DNA from: Spirogloea muscicola | Taxonomy: Eukaryota; Streptophyta; Zygnematophyceae; Spirogloeales; Spirogloeaceae | NCBI GenBank assembly: GCA_009602725.1 | Contig: WELB01000055.1 | Coordinates: 626,896-690,895 of the forward strand | DNA: 64,000 bases | Direction: 5' to 3' | Shown: positions 10,753 to 23,842 of the stretch, piece by piece | How the letters are laid out: each line of letters opens with the position of its first letter | How positions within the stretch are numbered: the stretch's first letter is position 1 | Position numbers and translations under genes: made by a program | The notes under the pieces: generated by a model | What the model was told of the DNA's origin: nothing | Databases searched by the model: none | The model's input: only the letters and a program-made list of their open reading frames with translations

Positions 10753-13700
10753 TCACGGTTTCTGATGCTGCATGGGCTGAGCTCCTAGTGGGCCCCCTTG
10801 AAAGGAGGCCCAACCTGACGCGTTATTTCCTGACAGTGCCGCACTTGGGAGGCCAAGGCCGCCTGTATTTCCCATGCCAAAGCTTCGTGATAGGGGGTCC
10901 AAGGAGCCGCCATCTCCAGCACGAGCCATTGAGCCCAGCCCTGCGCTCGTGCCAAGGCTTGACGAGGGCATCGCATGAGTGCTCTGGGTGCCACGGAGGC
11001 TCATGCCCCTGCCCAGCGGCGCAGGCTTGGCGGACCGCTCCTCTTCCCTCTGCGGCACTAGGAGCGTCGAGTCCGTCAAGCCGATCCCGATGCTGTTTAG
11101 GCTGCTGTCCTTGTCTGCAGAACAACACAACAGCACACCTTCAGAGCTTATATGTAAGCCGTGTTGACTTAACCATGGTCAGGAACTCCCCCTCGCGTGC
11201 TGACATTTGTCTACCTAGCAGCAAGTCCCTGGCTGGTTATTATCCAGCCTTCGCAAGGTAAGCGCTTGAATGGGGCAACTACTCAGAATGGGGCAACTAC
11301 TCACAGCCCTTGACGCTGAGGTCGACAAGGCCCGAAGTCAAGGTGTCGTCCCACAGGGACGACTTGAGGTTGGCCTGCTTTTGGGCACTTGCCACTGCCG
11401 GAGGGCCCTTAGAGGGGAGTGCAGCAGAAGCAGAAGTAGCCATGCTGCTGCTTGACATTCCCAGAAGCACATCTGCTCTTTGGCTGCTCGCACTTGGCTT
11501 CTCAAAGTCAAGCAAGGAGGCCTGCCCACTTTGCACCAGTGGTGCACCAGAGCTTCCAGGCGGCAACCCGGAGGCAGACATGAAGGTGGTGAAGTCATCA
11601 TCGAGTTCGAAGCTGTCAGTTGTTGGGCCCAGGCTGACGGCTGCAGCTGGAGCCCATCCTGAAGATGCTGCTCCCAGGCCGCCGCTCGGCTGTGCCAAAA
11701 CTGCAGCAGGCCTTCCCATAGAACCAGATTTAGGGGCAATGATGGCAGCTGATCCAGGCAGTGCACTTGCCGCAGGCAGGTGGTCAGAGGTAAGCGACAA
11801 GAAAGGGTCCATGGCTGCGCTTGCCTGCAAGCAATTTGCAAACCCTTCATTAATATTGTATGTCCTTTGTCACGTGTCACGTGGCAGCTCTTCCTGGAAT
11901 ACCAGATCTGTCTAAGCATGGTACACTGCACTGCAGGCGAAGGGCGAGGTGACAAGAATTCAATGAGCCTCCACGTTCAGTGCTGCTGACCAGAGGATCC
12001 AGCTGCGCAACACTGGTGGAAGGAGGTGGCGGGCCTGTGAGGAAGTCGAGCCCAAGAAGATCATCTACCCCCACGGATGCTGTGGGAGCTGGTTTGGCTG
12101 GACCCGCTTCTGCCCTTGGCGGGGCGGCTGGCTTCGAGAGAGCTGCAACTTTTGCTACACTTGTTGCAGCACTGAGTCCTGACATACAGTCAACCAGCAG
12201 GACCTCAGTTTTAGCCTATTTGCAAACTATATGTGCAGCTTGCTAGCCTGGCTATGCACACTTCAGCAGATGCAAGTCACATAGGCCTACTAGAATATCT
12301 CATCTGTCTGGCAGATGACACTGCAAGCAGTGATCTTCACCAAACAGCTCCTGGAAGCAAGAGAAGGACTACGGACTAAATTGATTTCTTATGCACATGC
12401 AGGCAGCTGCATGCATTTCGAGCTCAACTTATTGACTAGCATGTACAGTGACAAGGGAAGCACACCAGCTCCAGAGCCATCTCCACGCGGGTCGAAGTCG
12501 CCAAAGTCATCGTCATCCAAGAAATTGTTATCAGTAGCAGCATAAGGTACTGGATTGTCTGCAAGAACAGGTGCTATTCCTCTTGTCGTCTTCTCCCTGG
12601 TCAAGTATCCGGCAAGATTCTATTAGTGACTTCGTTAACTCTGCAAGCTTAAGTGCAGAGCACATATTCACTGATGAATAGAGGAGATGTCCAAGAAGAA
12701 TGCAAGTGCTTCTGGTCAGAGGTAATGCATGATAGGCTGGCATATAAAGTAGCACAATGTGTAGAAGCCTGGCCAGCCACGCTAGGCATTCCCGCACTCA
12801 CACTACGAACCAAACACATACTTATGGTGCTTAATGCCACTTTCACTACTTCCTACTCCTGACAGGCAATTCGCTTTAAGGAATTGCAAGATATGCCGAC
12901 AGTCATTCAGGCAGGGTCTAAAGAATCCTCAATGGTTGCTAAGACTTGTATACCTGTCATCATTCATAGTGCGGGGGTCAAAGTCGTCCTCGTCCTCTTC
13001 ATAACCACCTTGCTTGTCATGATCTGCCTGCTCATAGCCGTCATCGTCGTCTTCATTCCATTTGTTGGTACGACTGCTTCCCTGAGTGACCTTGCTATCA
13101 GCATCATCCCAACCTGCGCCATATCCGCTACCCTCGCTAGCTCCATATCTATCCCTGTCACTGCTCCCATAGCCCTTCGCGGCGTCCTCAAAGTCGTCAC
13201 CATCGTACCTACTGCCACCAGATTCGTAAGAAGTCCCCCTGCCTCTGTGGCCAGTCGATGAGATTCCACCATACCTGGCTCACCATGACTCATACAAGCA
13301 GCCATCAATCCTCTACACCTTATAACGTACAATGCACAGCGCACGTACCATCATCACAGTCAAATGTACAAGCTGAATATATTCAAGACCTAATTTTGAC
13401 TCAGATACTTTCAGGTCTCTGCCACAACAGGTTGCAGTGACGTACTTGTCCTTGTTTGCACTCGCTTTTGCTCGGACCTCACGGATCTTCTCAGTATCCT
13501 GAAGCAGAGCTAAGATTGTCTGTGCCTTCTTGCGCACATTCATGCCTTGATCCTTCCCGTTCGGTTCCACATACTGAAAGTTCACTAAGCCCTGCACAAC
13601 ATGGCATCAAGACCAATATTGAGTGCGTAAGCCAGGCTGGAATCCAAACCCTTGCTAAAACACCCCTGCAGATTCAGGGTGAGAAGCCCTGCTTTATGAA

Positions 13701-14948
13701 CTGGCCCTACGACAAAGTAAAAGTGAGAGAAAATAGGACGCTTGTAGTGAGTTTGCAATAGAAGGTTATAAGATGAGGATAATGTGGTGACAGTGTCAGG
13801 TGCATGGAAGTCTGTGCAGATGCTGGCAGGGATGACAGTCATGGTACTTGACATACCGACAGATAGTCCTATCTAAGTGCAGTGTCCTAGTACAGGACAC
13901 GCTGACTGACCTTGATTTGGTAGGTGCTCTCTCGAAACTCATCAATGACTTTCTCGGACCCATGTGCCACGAGGAACTCCAGCAGGGTAAGAGCCTGAGA
14001 GTCAACTTCCAGCAATTGTGACTACTTGATTGTGATGACCTACTTTCCAGTGAGGCATGTGCCCACCTTCCCATGAGCCCTTCCCTTGACCAGCATCCAC
14101 AGCCACTGGGGTGCCGCATGACTCACTTTGTACATGTGCCTCCAGTTCTTCTCCCTCTCGGCCAGCCGCTTCCAGATTATTGCCATTATTTTCTGGAAAT
14201 CCGAGCTGCCAATGAAAGGGGAACAAGCACAACACATTTGTCTCAGTAAAGGAAGACTTGCTAGTCAATCCCGAGACTCATGTTTGATAGCACCACCTAC
14301 ACAATGTAGCCGCCTCTGATGATGCTGAGAGTTGCCAAGGCTGCTCACATGGACTTACTATCTGCGAGATGCCTGCGCAATTTCCAACATGGCCGTCCCA
14401 TGAGGCCCCCATGCTTCATCATTGGTTGCATCCAGAACCTGTAGGAGGGGTAACATATGAGAGTACTGTCAGTCACCTCCGCAATCTATCCTTTTGCAAA
14501 ACCAGACGCTGCAAGATGCACTTGAATTCATTATTAAGGACAACAATCAGCGCACACTTCGGCTGACATTGACGTTCCGAATCAATCACAGACAACCCCT
14601 GAAAGAAGAGAAGGATCGCGTGGCTGCAAAGATTCAATTTTTCTTCGCGTCCTCAAGCCTGCCTAATAGCTCATATGCCCGATAGTGTAGTGCAAGCCGA
14701 ATCCCATCTAGTGCAAGGTGCGCGCCTCCTACCTTCTGCTCGATCTCCGACACATTGAGGATGTTCTTATTCACCTCTCGTTGGCTGCAAGCAGAACGAG
14801 TGAGTAATCATCCCGTACATTCTGAGGACCTTCAAAAGCAATTCTGGGTTCTCAGTGGAGAGATCCACGATCGACGCAGGTCAGAGTGGGCAACTCACAT
14901 GTCCCGCACCGCCTGATCCAGCACCTTCCTCAGCTCAAGCAGTGACAT
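10753..14948 (-). CDS. epsin-like ENTH-domain endocytic adaptor
   Basis: Membrane-binding clathrin adaptor. ENTH exons, minus strand: 14948-14899, 14784-14733, 14438-14359, 14205-14127, 13994-13911, 13591-13446, then a glycine/acid-rich exon from about 13280 to 12954. The ENTH domain reads [103 protein letters not shown] and [14 protein letters not shown], the family's full order (about residues 1-155). The tail is disordered: a tyrosine/glycine-rich part, [10 protein letters not shown], a clathrin-box-like LLGLD (about 12040-12066), DPFLSL (near 11810, DPF-type AP-2 motif) and a glycine-rich end stopping at 10753. First ATG is 14948-14946. Joins in the ENTH part agree in phase; those in the tail are approximate. 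It resembles plant EPSIN2/3 more than the short ENTH-only proteins. Confidence 0.88.
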
Positions 14949-15302
14949 GGTCGAAGGCCAGGGAGAGAGGCAGCCAAGCTCTCCCGGCAGAGAGCGTCAC
15001 AAGCCGCGCCTCATCCCGCGATCAGGCCCATGAGCTTGATGGCCGACCGGCTTTGAAGCATCGAGCCTGGCTCCACCGCCGGCCCGTGGGCGAGTCCCGG
15101 AAGATTAAGAGAAATATCGACGCCGGCAAGGGCGGCGGTCGGGCGGCCCGGGAGACGTGCCGCGCGACACGGCCCGGGCGACACGCCGCGCAACGCGGCG
15201 CGAAATGCGGGTCGCGGGCGCGTCGGGATAGGGTTAGTTGATCCCGCCTAAGGCTCGGTTTCCCCAGAGCAGGGGTTGTGGGTGGGAGTAGAGGGCATGG
15301 AA
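14949..15302. other. GC-rich region upstream of epsin gene
   Basis: About 350 bases of GC-rich DNA before the poly(A) tract and gap. It is the 5' region of the minus-strand epsin gene and, across the gap, may be shared with plus-strand VIPP1 as a divergent promoter. No exon recognised. A GGGTTAG telomere-like word occurs near 15231. Confidence 0.4.
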
Positions 15303-15412
<110 letters not shown>

Positions 15413-16118
15413 NNNNNNNNNNNNNNNNNNNNNNNNNNNNNNNNNNNNNNNNNNNNNNNNNNNNNNNNNNNNNNNNNNNNNNNNNNNNNNNNNNNNNNNN
15501 NNNNNNNNNNNNNNNNNNNNNNNNNNNNNNNNNNNNNNNNNNNNNNNNNNNNNNNNNNNNNNNNNNNNNNNNNNNNNNNNNNNNNNNNNNNNNNNNNNNN
15601 NNNNNNNNNNNNNNNNNNNNNNNNNNNNNNNNNNNNNNNNNNNNNNNNNNNNNNNNNNNNNNNNNNNNNNNNNNNNNNNNNNNNNNNNNNNNNNNNNNNN
15701 NNNNNNNNNNNNNNNNNNNNNNNNNNNNNNNNNNNNNNNNNNNNNNNNNNNNNNNNNNNNNNNNNNNNNNNNNNNNNNNNNNNNNNNNNNNNNNNNNNNN
15801 NNNNNNNNNNNNNNNNNNNNNNNNNNNNNNNNNNNNNNNNNNNNNNNNNNNNNNNNNNNNNNNNNNNNNNNNNNNNNNNNNNNNNNNNNNNNNNNNNNNN
15901 NNNNNNNNNNNNNNNNNNNNNNNNNNNNNNNNNNNNNNNNNNNNNNNNNNNNNNNNNNNNNNNNNNNNNNNNNNNNNNNNNNNNNNNNNNNNNNNNNNNN
16001 NNNNNNNNNNNNNNNNNNNNNNNNNNNNNNNNNNNNNNNNNNNNNNNNNNNNNNNNNNNNNNNNNNNNNNNNNNNNNNNNNNNNNNNNNNNNNNNNNNNN
16101 NNNNNNNNNNNNNNNNNN
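15413..16118. other. assembly gap (706 N)
   Basis: Run of 706 N. It removes the start of VIPP1 and most of the region between the epsin and VIPP1 genes. Confidence 0.99.
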
Positions 16119-19100
16119 GGCGGCGCCGGCGGCGGCTCCGAGGCCCAGAGCTCTCGGCGACGGCGGGTGCAGAGCGGCGCCTGCTGGGGCCGCGCGCCTC
16201 GCAGCCCCGCGGTCGCGCCTGGAGAGCAGCTGGCTGAGCGCGGAGTCGCGGCAGAAGCTGGCCGCCTCGGCCGTGGCGCCCGCCCCGAGCACTGGCGGAG
16301 GGGCTCTTTGCGTCCAGGCGAACATCTTTGGCAGAGTGGTTAGGATAGTGAAGGTGAGGCTAGCCGTCCCTCAACCCGACATCCTCTATGCTGGCATGCC
16401 TTGTCTGCTTCTAGGAGCTGCTCTTGATCTTACTACGTTCACACAGGCTCTCTCGATTGCAAGTAAGAGAAATCTGGTTGTTTCTGCCAAAGTTGGTAAA
16501 TGAGATTCAGTGTGTAGATGCTGAAAGAACACATGTGGTCCATGTGGCTGGACTGGCAGTCGTATGCAAACGCTCTGGTGAGCTCGGCAGAAGATCCTGA
16601 GAAGCTGCTGGACCAGACCGTCATCGAAATGAATGAGGACCTGACGAAGATGCGTCAGGCATCAGCACAGGTGTGGCCAGATGCAGTGCATCACTATGCT
16701 TTGTGTGGCGCTTTTAGACCTTGTCCATTCTTTGAGCTGGCCTCTCACAGCCACCAGTCAATCTGACCGCGCTTGCCTTCTTTGTGTGGGGGTACGCGGT
16801 GGTGTAACCTGACTCATGAAGCTGATTAAAGAATAATATGAGGCTGTCTTCAGGTCCTTGCATCACAGAAGCAGCTGGAGAACAAGTATCGGCAATCTCA
16901 AACGACCTCAGATGACTGGTGAGCTCGACATGCTTCCACGTACTTGTACATGTGAAGGAAGAACATGATGCCCACTGCATCCATGTGGGCAGACCGTGGG
17001 TGCTGCCACGTACTTGAAAGTTGTACGTGCGAGTTTTTCTTGTTAATGCATATCCTGCTCAAAATACAGGTATGGACAATACAAGCTGACCCTGGAGAGT
17101 CTGCTCTTATGCAGGTATAGAAGAGCCAAGCTGGCCCTTGAGAAGGGCGACGAGGAACTTGCCAAGGAGGCACTGAAGAGGCGCAAAGACTATGAAGTAC
17201 GGTTCTTTGATACTGCAACTGGCTCCCTTGTCTGGTTACAGCTGAGGATTGCTTGTGCCCTCTTGATATGTTGACCTTGGGCAGGTTATGGGAGCACTAC
17301 GTGCATGGTCGCATGCAACTCCGCTGCTGATGTTGGCATACTTGTGTTTGCATTTGACTTTATTGTCAGGATGGTGCCAAGGCCCTGAAAGGTCAACTGG
17401 ATGCTCAGAAGGGAGTCGTTGACAAGCTCATCTCCAACACAAGGGTTTGTCTATCTCTAACTGACTGACAACCTGCAATAGGGTTCAAGAGAAGCAAGCT
17501 TCTCCTATGTGGTGGTAGTGTGTAGGCCGCAGTATTGTGGAGCTCACGCGGGCTGCTTCTTTGCAGGGGAGACTTGAAACCTTACTAAGTCAAGGATTGT
17601 ATGCCCTATATACATTGTTATGCAAAAGCACATGTTTTCGTTGTCATGTAGACCTCTGCAATGGCAGAGAAGCTAGTGAGCTGATTATCTTGATTGTACT
17701 TGTTGCAGCTGCTAGAGAGCAAGATTCAGGAAGCAAGATCAAAGAAGGACACACTAAAAGCTAGGGCACAGTCTGCCAAGTACGTCATTCTGAGCTCCAA
17801 TATCTGGCAGTGCACTTAAAGAGAGCGATCTTGAATTGCCCTATACCCCAAGTGCTGCATGTTCACAGCTGATGTCAATTATACTGGCAACAAGCCTCAT
17901 GGGGGTGATTGTTTTCATTTTTCTATCGCCAGGACGTCTGCTAAGGTGCAGGAGATGATTGGCAACATTAGTACAAGTAGTGCTCTTGCTGCCTTTGACA
18001 AGATGGAGGAGAAGGGTATGCCAACTTTCCCTCATTGATGTGTGCGGTTCATCTCACTTTAGTCACGCAGATGTCTGGAGACGAAACATTATTGCAGTAA
18101 GCTGCTCATTGCTCAGTGTAACAGTCAAGGCCTGAGAGGAGCGTATGCTCTCAACTGCTGACACCTTCCTTGGTCTTTTGTGTTGTCTGACTTGTTTGCA
18201 GCGAGCTGCTAAGGTACACAGTATTTGATAGCAAAACGAAGCTTATGCCGCCAACTGTTGACACCTCCCTTGGTCCTTTCTGTGTTTGACTTGAACTTGG
18301 CAGTGATGGCCTTGGAGGCTGAAACTGAGGCGATGACACAGCTCAGCACTGACGACCTTGCTTCAAAGGTACATGTCTGCTACAGACATTTAAATTACAA
18401 TTACATAGGAGCACATGGAGGATGGTTTAGTGTGGCATGATTTTGAGCATGACTTCTCTGCAAGTTTGTTTCTCATGTCTCATCCAATGGTCTTGTCAAG
18501 GATTTACGTAATGTCCTATGGCAATGGCTTACAATGGTCTGCTCATTTTTGGGCTCAACTCTGAGGCACATGCAGGCCCTTAGGGCAGATGACTAATTTG
18601 AGCAACCTGTCACTTCTCTTGGATGGCTCAGTTTGCCCAATTAGAAGGTGGAAGTGGAGTGGACGATGACTTGGCAGCTCTGAAGCGTGATGTGCTTGGC
18701 CCTGGAAAGGTGAGCCATATACTACAGTCATCTACTTGTGTCATCATTTGTGGCTCAGACATGTGCAGGACTCCCTTTGAATCACCTTAACCTCCGATAT
18801 GTAGAGCTTCAGGGCAGGCTTTGGAAATGTTTATGTGGTAAGGTCAAGTATGCATACTAGCTCTCAAGCAGTTGCATCACCAAGATCTTCCACGTGGCCA
18901 CCTCGGTGGTATCAAAAACACTATGACATCTCTCTACATGTGTATGGTGCGCATTGGTACACACTGAAGATGAACATGCTGGGAAGCAAATAGCCGTGGT
19001 GTATTGTTTGAGACCAATGCTCCATTCTGATGTCCTCAGCTGACTGACAAAGAGTATGTTGTGCTTGCAGTCCACCTCTGGTGAATTACCAGCAGGCAGG

Positions 19101-19211
19101 AGCATTCCTACTCCTGCTGTTAGCTCAGGCATTGCTGCAAGAGATCTTCAGCGCGATCCAGAGATTGAGGCGGAGCTTGCAGAGCTCCGGCGGAAGGCTT
19201 CTGAATTCTGA
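16119..19211 (+). CDS. VIPP1: VIPP1/IM30 plastid thylakoid-biogenesis protein, start in gap
   Basis: PspA/ESCRT-III-family coiled-coil protein that polymerises on plastid membranes and maintains thylakoids. Exons: <16119-16353, 16560-16670, 16854-16918, 17115-17196, 17370-17444, 17709-17779, 17933-18015, 18304-18368, 18632-18709 and 19071-19211; phases agree. The first exon is open back to the gap and encodes an Ala/Arg/Ser-rich transit-peptide-like stretch, then [19 protein letters not shown], the amphipathic helix that binds membranes. Next come [82 protein letters not shown] and FDKMEEKVMALEAE. After [14 protein letters not shown] a Ser/Pro/Gly linker leads to [18 protein letters not shown], the short C-terminal helix that separates VIPP1 from bacterial PspA. 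The second intron carries a LINE 3'-end fragment. Only the start codon and part of the transit peptide are missing. Confidence 0.95.
16707..16777 (+). repeat. LINE 3'-UTR fragment in VIPP1 intron
   Basis: The block containing TTGTCCATTCTTTGAGCTGG and the following CAGCCACCAGTCAATCTG matches the 3' ends of the LINE copies at 38.31-38.38 kb, in the same orientation. It lies between donor 16671 and acceptor 16853 and does not affect the reading frame. Confidence 0.7.
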
Positions 19212-20220
19212 GCTCAATGTTGATAGTGCTTTCAAAAATTTACCTCCTCTGAAAAGCGGAGCAAGTGCAAGAGAAATGGGTTATTTGGCTCGATGAATAT
19301 GTGTTGATTTTAATAGTTGCACTTGTCTGTACGAGCTCTAGCTCGTGCTTAGCTGTCCTCAAAGCATTTGTCGGCGATTGGTACCTGGCTTGTTACAATG
19401 AAATCAGAGACAGGCTGCTGTTAGGAAGCTGGCTGTTCCATGATTCTTTTTGAGATTGTGTGTTAAGAGTAGATCGACAAGCTGTAGCCTAGGCTCCTAG
19501 CTACCGCCGGTGGCGGACAGCCATACAGATCTCATGAAAGTTGGCATGCCCTCAAGCCCATGCGCGTGGCAAAGCAAGAAACGTTGGGAGGGCATTAGTA
19601 CTGGGCCGACTTGGCCGGAAGGCGACACTGTGTAAGATGGTCCAGCAAGGGTGGAGAAAGGGAAGGGATCCCCAACTCCTACCTTACGAATGCCTATGTA
19701 GAGCTTCAGAAATCTTGCTACATTGCACGCCCATCTCACACGAATGAACGAAGGACGAAGGGGCCAGAAAAGCGTTAAGATGCACACAGCGGCTCAAGTG
19801 GCTACTGGGTGCTTCTTTCTCCTTCATGCGCCCCGCGCGCCTTCTCTCTTCAACGGGCTTTGCCAAGGTCAATAAGCATACGGTAAAAGCGTCTCCTCCG
19901 TTTCATCACAGCGGGACCAACTGAACAATGACGAAAAGCTAGCCCGAAACGAATACACAAGATCCGAAGCGGCCGAAAAACGCTGAAGGACAGGACAACG
20001 GAAGGGCCATGTAGGATATGGCTTGGGAAAAATTTCAATTGGCAAACTCTTCATATCTTGTTGGCAAAGCTGATCTTCCTACGCAGAGCCAAATACCTGG
20101 TCCACCGGCTGTAGCCCTAACCCTATCAGCCCAGGCAGCGGAAGCAGCGCCGCCGCCGCCGCCGCCGCCGACGCCGCCGGCGCCGGCGGCGGTGTGCCGG
20201 CTCCGAGATCGACTGAGAGG
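19212..20220. repeat. intergenic with dispersed-repeat fragments before RPN13
   Basis: About 1 kb between VIPP1 and RPN13 without a recognised gene. The block near 19829-19852 (GCGCCCCGCGCGCCTTCTCT) is the reverse complement of a repeat found at 24372-24395 and, with changes, 37474-37490. The last 120 bases are GC-rich (GCCGCC runs at 20151-20190) with a TAACCCTA telomere-like word near 20116, and probably hold the RPN13 promoter and 5' UTR. Confidence 0.5.
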
Positions 20221-23200
20221 ATGAGCGCGGCAATGGCCGGCGACGACGACGCCGACGACGGCCGCGCGGCCTCGCCGTCGCCGCGCTCCGAGGAGGACAG
20301 CCGCCTGCACCCGGTGAGGCCTGGCCCGCCCCGCCGCCGCAGCTGCCGATGTTCGTTAGCGCCTGTTGGTTTTTTAAATGGTGTTGCCGGGGATTGCCGT
20401 CAGGCCGGCAACCGTTGCAGCAGCCATCTGACAGCCGCTGCCGGGGCCTCTGGCGCTGCAGGCCACGCTCTACCAGTTCCGAGCCGGCAAGATGACGATG
20501 CAGGGCACGACGGTGCACCCCGACAGGCGGAAAGGGCTGGTCCGCATCTTCAAGGTGCGCCAGCGATGGCCGAGCTTGCGGTTGGCAAGCCAAGCTCACC
20601 CTCGTCGGCATCTGCGTCGTTGCTTCGTGGTCGAGGTGTGGGCTGACGAGACCGAAGACCTGGATTGCGGACCTGGGGCTCCATTGAGGCACACATTGGT
20701 CGTGGAGACGGGAAAGTGTCGCGTGCTGCTGGGTTTTGTTGCTGATGGCCCACCGCCTGTCAACGTGACAGGGCGAGGACGAGCTAATGCGCTTCCAGTG
20801 GCTCAGCCGCCGGACATTTCTGGATGAGGAGGTATGGCAATGGTTCTCGGCAGGGGCGTCATCCAGCTTCTGACAAGGCTTGGTTCGAAGGGAGAGACAC
20901 CTGCACTGCTGTGCTCGACATTCTGGCAATCACTTCAGCATGTCTCCGTGTATTGGCCAACTGCATTTCAGCAGAGGATCACCAGATGGCGAGCTTGATG
21001 CTACTGGTGCAATTGCACTTGACATTGACTCCGGCAGGGCTCGCTTACAATGCACCTGGCAATTGAGACTTGTCTGCAGTGCTGACTGTTCTCCTTGGCT
21101 TGACAGGACTTCATAGTCTACCCAGACGATGCCACTTTTGAGAAGGTAATCTTCTTCACAAAGAGCTGATGGCACAGTAGTTCCATCACGTACCAGGAGA
21201 TAAGACTTCACCCAGTGGTCTTTGTGGAATGTGGTCATACCAAGGGCTAAGAATGTGGCACATAAAGAGATTCTTGGAAAACGCCTGATCAAGCACTGCG
21301 TCAAAGATTTCATGCAGCTGGATGCCACCGAAGTGGAGAGTCTCCAGCCCGGTCGCGTGCTGCACTTGTACTGCTCCTTTCAATCACACGACTGTGTCTT
21401 CTTTTGGTGTCAGGTCACGGAGACAGACGACCGCGTCTATCTGGTCAGCTTGAGGAGGAGCAAGCGAAAGCTCTTCCTCTGGATGCAGGTCTCTGTGATA
21501 TCAGTGGCATGTATAGTGGACATTCCTTTATTTACCCGATGGTGGCCTCTGTATCACTCAGCCGCACCTCAGCCACCATGCTTGCTGGTTTGAGTTGAGA
21601 TCAGGAGAAACACAGAGTGATTCGGGTTTTGCATGGCAGGAACCGGACGCAGATCAGGATGAAGCAGTCTGCAGACGAGTGAACAAGATATTCAACATAA
21701 GATGTGAGGAAGATACCGATGTGCTATATACTAGACCAGTGTGAGGTTGAGGCCGCAAGCTAAGCTGAAGGCTAACCAAGGAAGGTGTTGACATTGTACT
21801 CCTTGGGATGTGGGTGGCACAGACTATGACGAACTAGAGGACGACGAGGACTTTGAGTCTGAAGCCAACTCAGTGTAATCTTGCAGTACCCCACCTCGCT
21901 TCTGATGCTGGAAACAGGCATCCCCCTGCGCCTTGCTTGTTGTCAAAGGCTTCTCTCCAAATGTCAAGCTCAGCCAGCCTCTATTTCGCTCTTCAGTGTT
22001 GCTTCGATGATTCTCAGGAGGGTTATTTGCTTGCCGTGCCAGCCCTGCAGGAGTGATGCCATCATCAATACCAGGTGCTGCTGGCAGTGGGGATAACCGA
22101 ACGTGGAAGCCAGCTGTCCAGCTGTCCGAATTGCAGAGCATTCTCTCTAATCTCGGTCAGGAAAGCCCAGGTCAATAGCCTAGACCATTATCTGCAGCTT
22201 TTGACCAACTGCACTTTGGGTTCGGATAGGAAGCTCCATGACAGTTCCTGCCTTCTATGTGGTGCCATCATGTTCCATAGCATAGTGCAGTGACCTGCTT
22301 TGCAAGTTGTTGAGCATGTGCTTGTACTTATACTTCCACTTTGTACTGCACCGTTGAGATTTCCAGGACCAGTTGCTTCGATCCAACCTTACAACCCAGG
22401 TACAGACTCAAAGCCCCATTGTACCGCGTGTTGTGGTCAAAGTCCTTGTCTGTCACTTCCTTCTGAGAAGCTGATATGCAACCTACATTCAGTAATATAG
22501 TTGGAAAACTGACTACTTGCAAGTGCTCACAAAAGCTTTTTGTTGCCACCAGCTATTGTCTGGCAGTCTATCTGCCCATCGCACGGTATTTCTGGGGAGT
22601 TTTGCTTGTACATCCAGTTGCACTTCCAGGCATCAATTGATGTTGTGGCTTTGCCTGCTGCTTTGCCATAATGTAGGACCCAGCTTAGCTGAGATCATCC
22701 GTCCTGAGACGCTCAGACCTTTCCTCGACTACGAGGATGTAAGGGAGCGCCTAGCTCCACACCTTCCTGAGGTGAGCTGACTTTCCTGCTGCATTCGTCC
22801 TTATTGCAAGGACTTGTGGTAGGCGGCAAGGGCCGCATGGTTTTTGCAGAATATGACTTGATCCTTTCCTCAGGTCATCCTTGTGTGGAAAGCCGCTTCC
22901 CCGTTTATCTCTGCAGTTTAAAATTCAATCTCTCAAATTGCATCTGTGTATATCAAAAATGTGAATATGCAGAGCCTGAGGTCACAAGAGGCTATGGATG
23001 AGCTGATGCAGAGCGTGCAGTTTCAGCAGCAAGTTGAGACATTCAGTCAGGTCAGCCACGAAGCATGGTGGATTCCCCTTGACAGGGGTGGAGCATGTCT
23101 TGAGCTGTCTGCATACAGCTGAGTTGGCAGGTCCAAGTTTGGTCAAAGGAAGCAATTGCAATAGTTGTATGTGACGTTGGTACTGAGACAGACTGACACT

Positions 23201-23760
23201 TACTGCAAACGCCAGAGATGTCGTGATGCAGGTCCTTCGCGCTGGTCAATTAGATTTGTCGCAATTTGGAATTGATGCTTCCAAATGTGAGTGCAGGATG
23301 CAACCGTGTATGCCATGCTCTGTAATTCTGCAACATTCTATAGTGCATCTTTAGCTTAGATGTCAATTCGATGGTGAGGTGTGCAGTCCGCTGGCATGGC
23401 TGCATACAAGCCATGCTTTTAGTTGTCATACTTCATTGTCAGTGCTGGCTTACCAGTCTCATATGGCGCAACTGAAGGTTTTGGATGAGTGCGGTAGACT
23501 GAAAACTGATTGCGAGCTTGCATGTTGCAGATGGCTTCTCTGTCAGCTCCTTTTTGCAAGCCATTGAGGACCAAGCTGCCTCAGCAGCTGATGCAGCAGC
23601 TCATAAGCCCTTTAGTGAGGACTTGCCTCTTGACAGCAAAGCTGAGACGTCCCATCAGCAGTCTGCAGAAAAAGGTGCGCAGCAAGCTGAGCACCGGCAG
23701 AGCACGGAGCAGCAAGACAAACCAGGAGAAGACGCAGAAGCAGGAGGCGAGGGGCTGTAA
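20221..23760 (+). CDS. RPN13: RPN13/ADRM1 proteasomal ubiquitin receptor
   Basis: Subunit of the 26S proteasome lid/base interface that binds ubiquitin chains and recruits the deubiquitinase UCH37. Twelve exons join exactly: 20221-20313, 20462-20554, 20772-20831, 21107-21145, 21414-21488, 21640-21703, 21823-21874, 22043-22155, 22677-22771, 22973-23050, 23232-23286 and 23531-23760, giving 348 aa. The Pru domain (about residues 32-145) reads LYQFRAGKMTMQGTTVHPDR, KGLVRIFKGEDELMRFQWL, DFIVYPDDATFEK, RVYLVSLRRSKRKLFLWMQE and DADQDEAVCRRVNKIFNI. An acidic linker and VQLSELQSILSNLG lead to the DEUBAD domain (about 200-290): LAEIIRPETLRPFLDYEDVR, ERLAPHLPE, VETFSQVLRAGQLDLSQFGI. The tail is Gln/Ser/Glu-rich and ends in EAGGEGL. 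The start is the first ATG of exon 1. A TGTAA lies 78 bases past the stop. Confidence 0.95.
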
Positions 23761-23837
23761 AGCCGGCAGAGATATGGATAGAGTGGTGGAAGAGCTGCTG
23801 AGCAGCTCTTCCAATAGCGTTTTCATTCTTTTGGTTT

Positions 23838-23842
23838 TGTAA
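23838..23842 (+). terminator. TGTAA poly(A) signal of RPN13
   Basis: TGTAA, the usual polyadenylation signal in chlorophyte green algae, lies 78 bases beyond the RPN13 stop codon. Confidence 0.55.

Noticed and set aside
11310-11915. Plus-strand open frame of about 200 codons
   Set aside because: Shadow of the epsin C-terminal exon on the minus strand, which carries DPF motifs and joins correctly to its neighbours.
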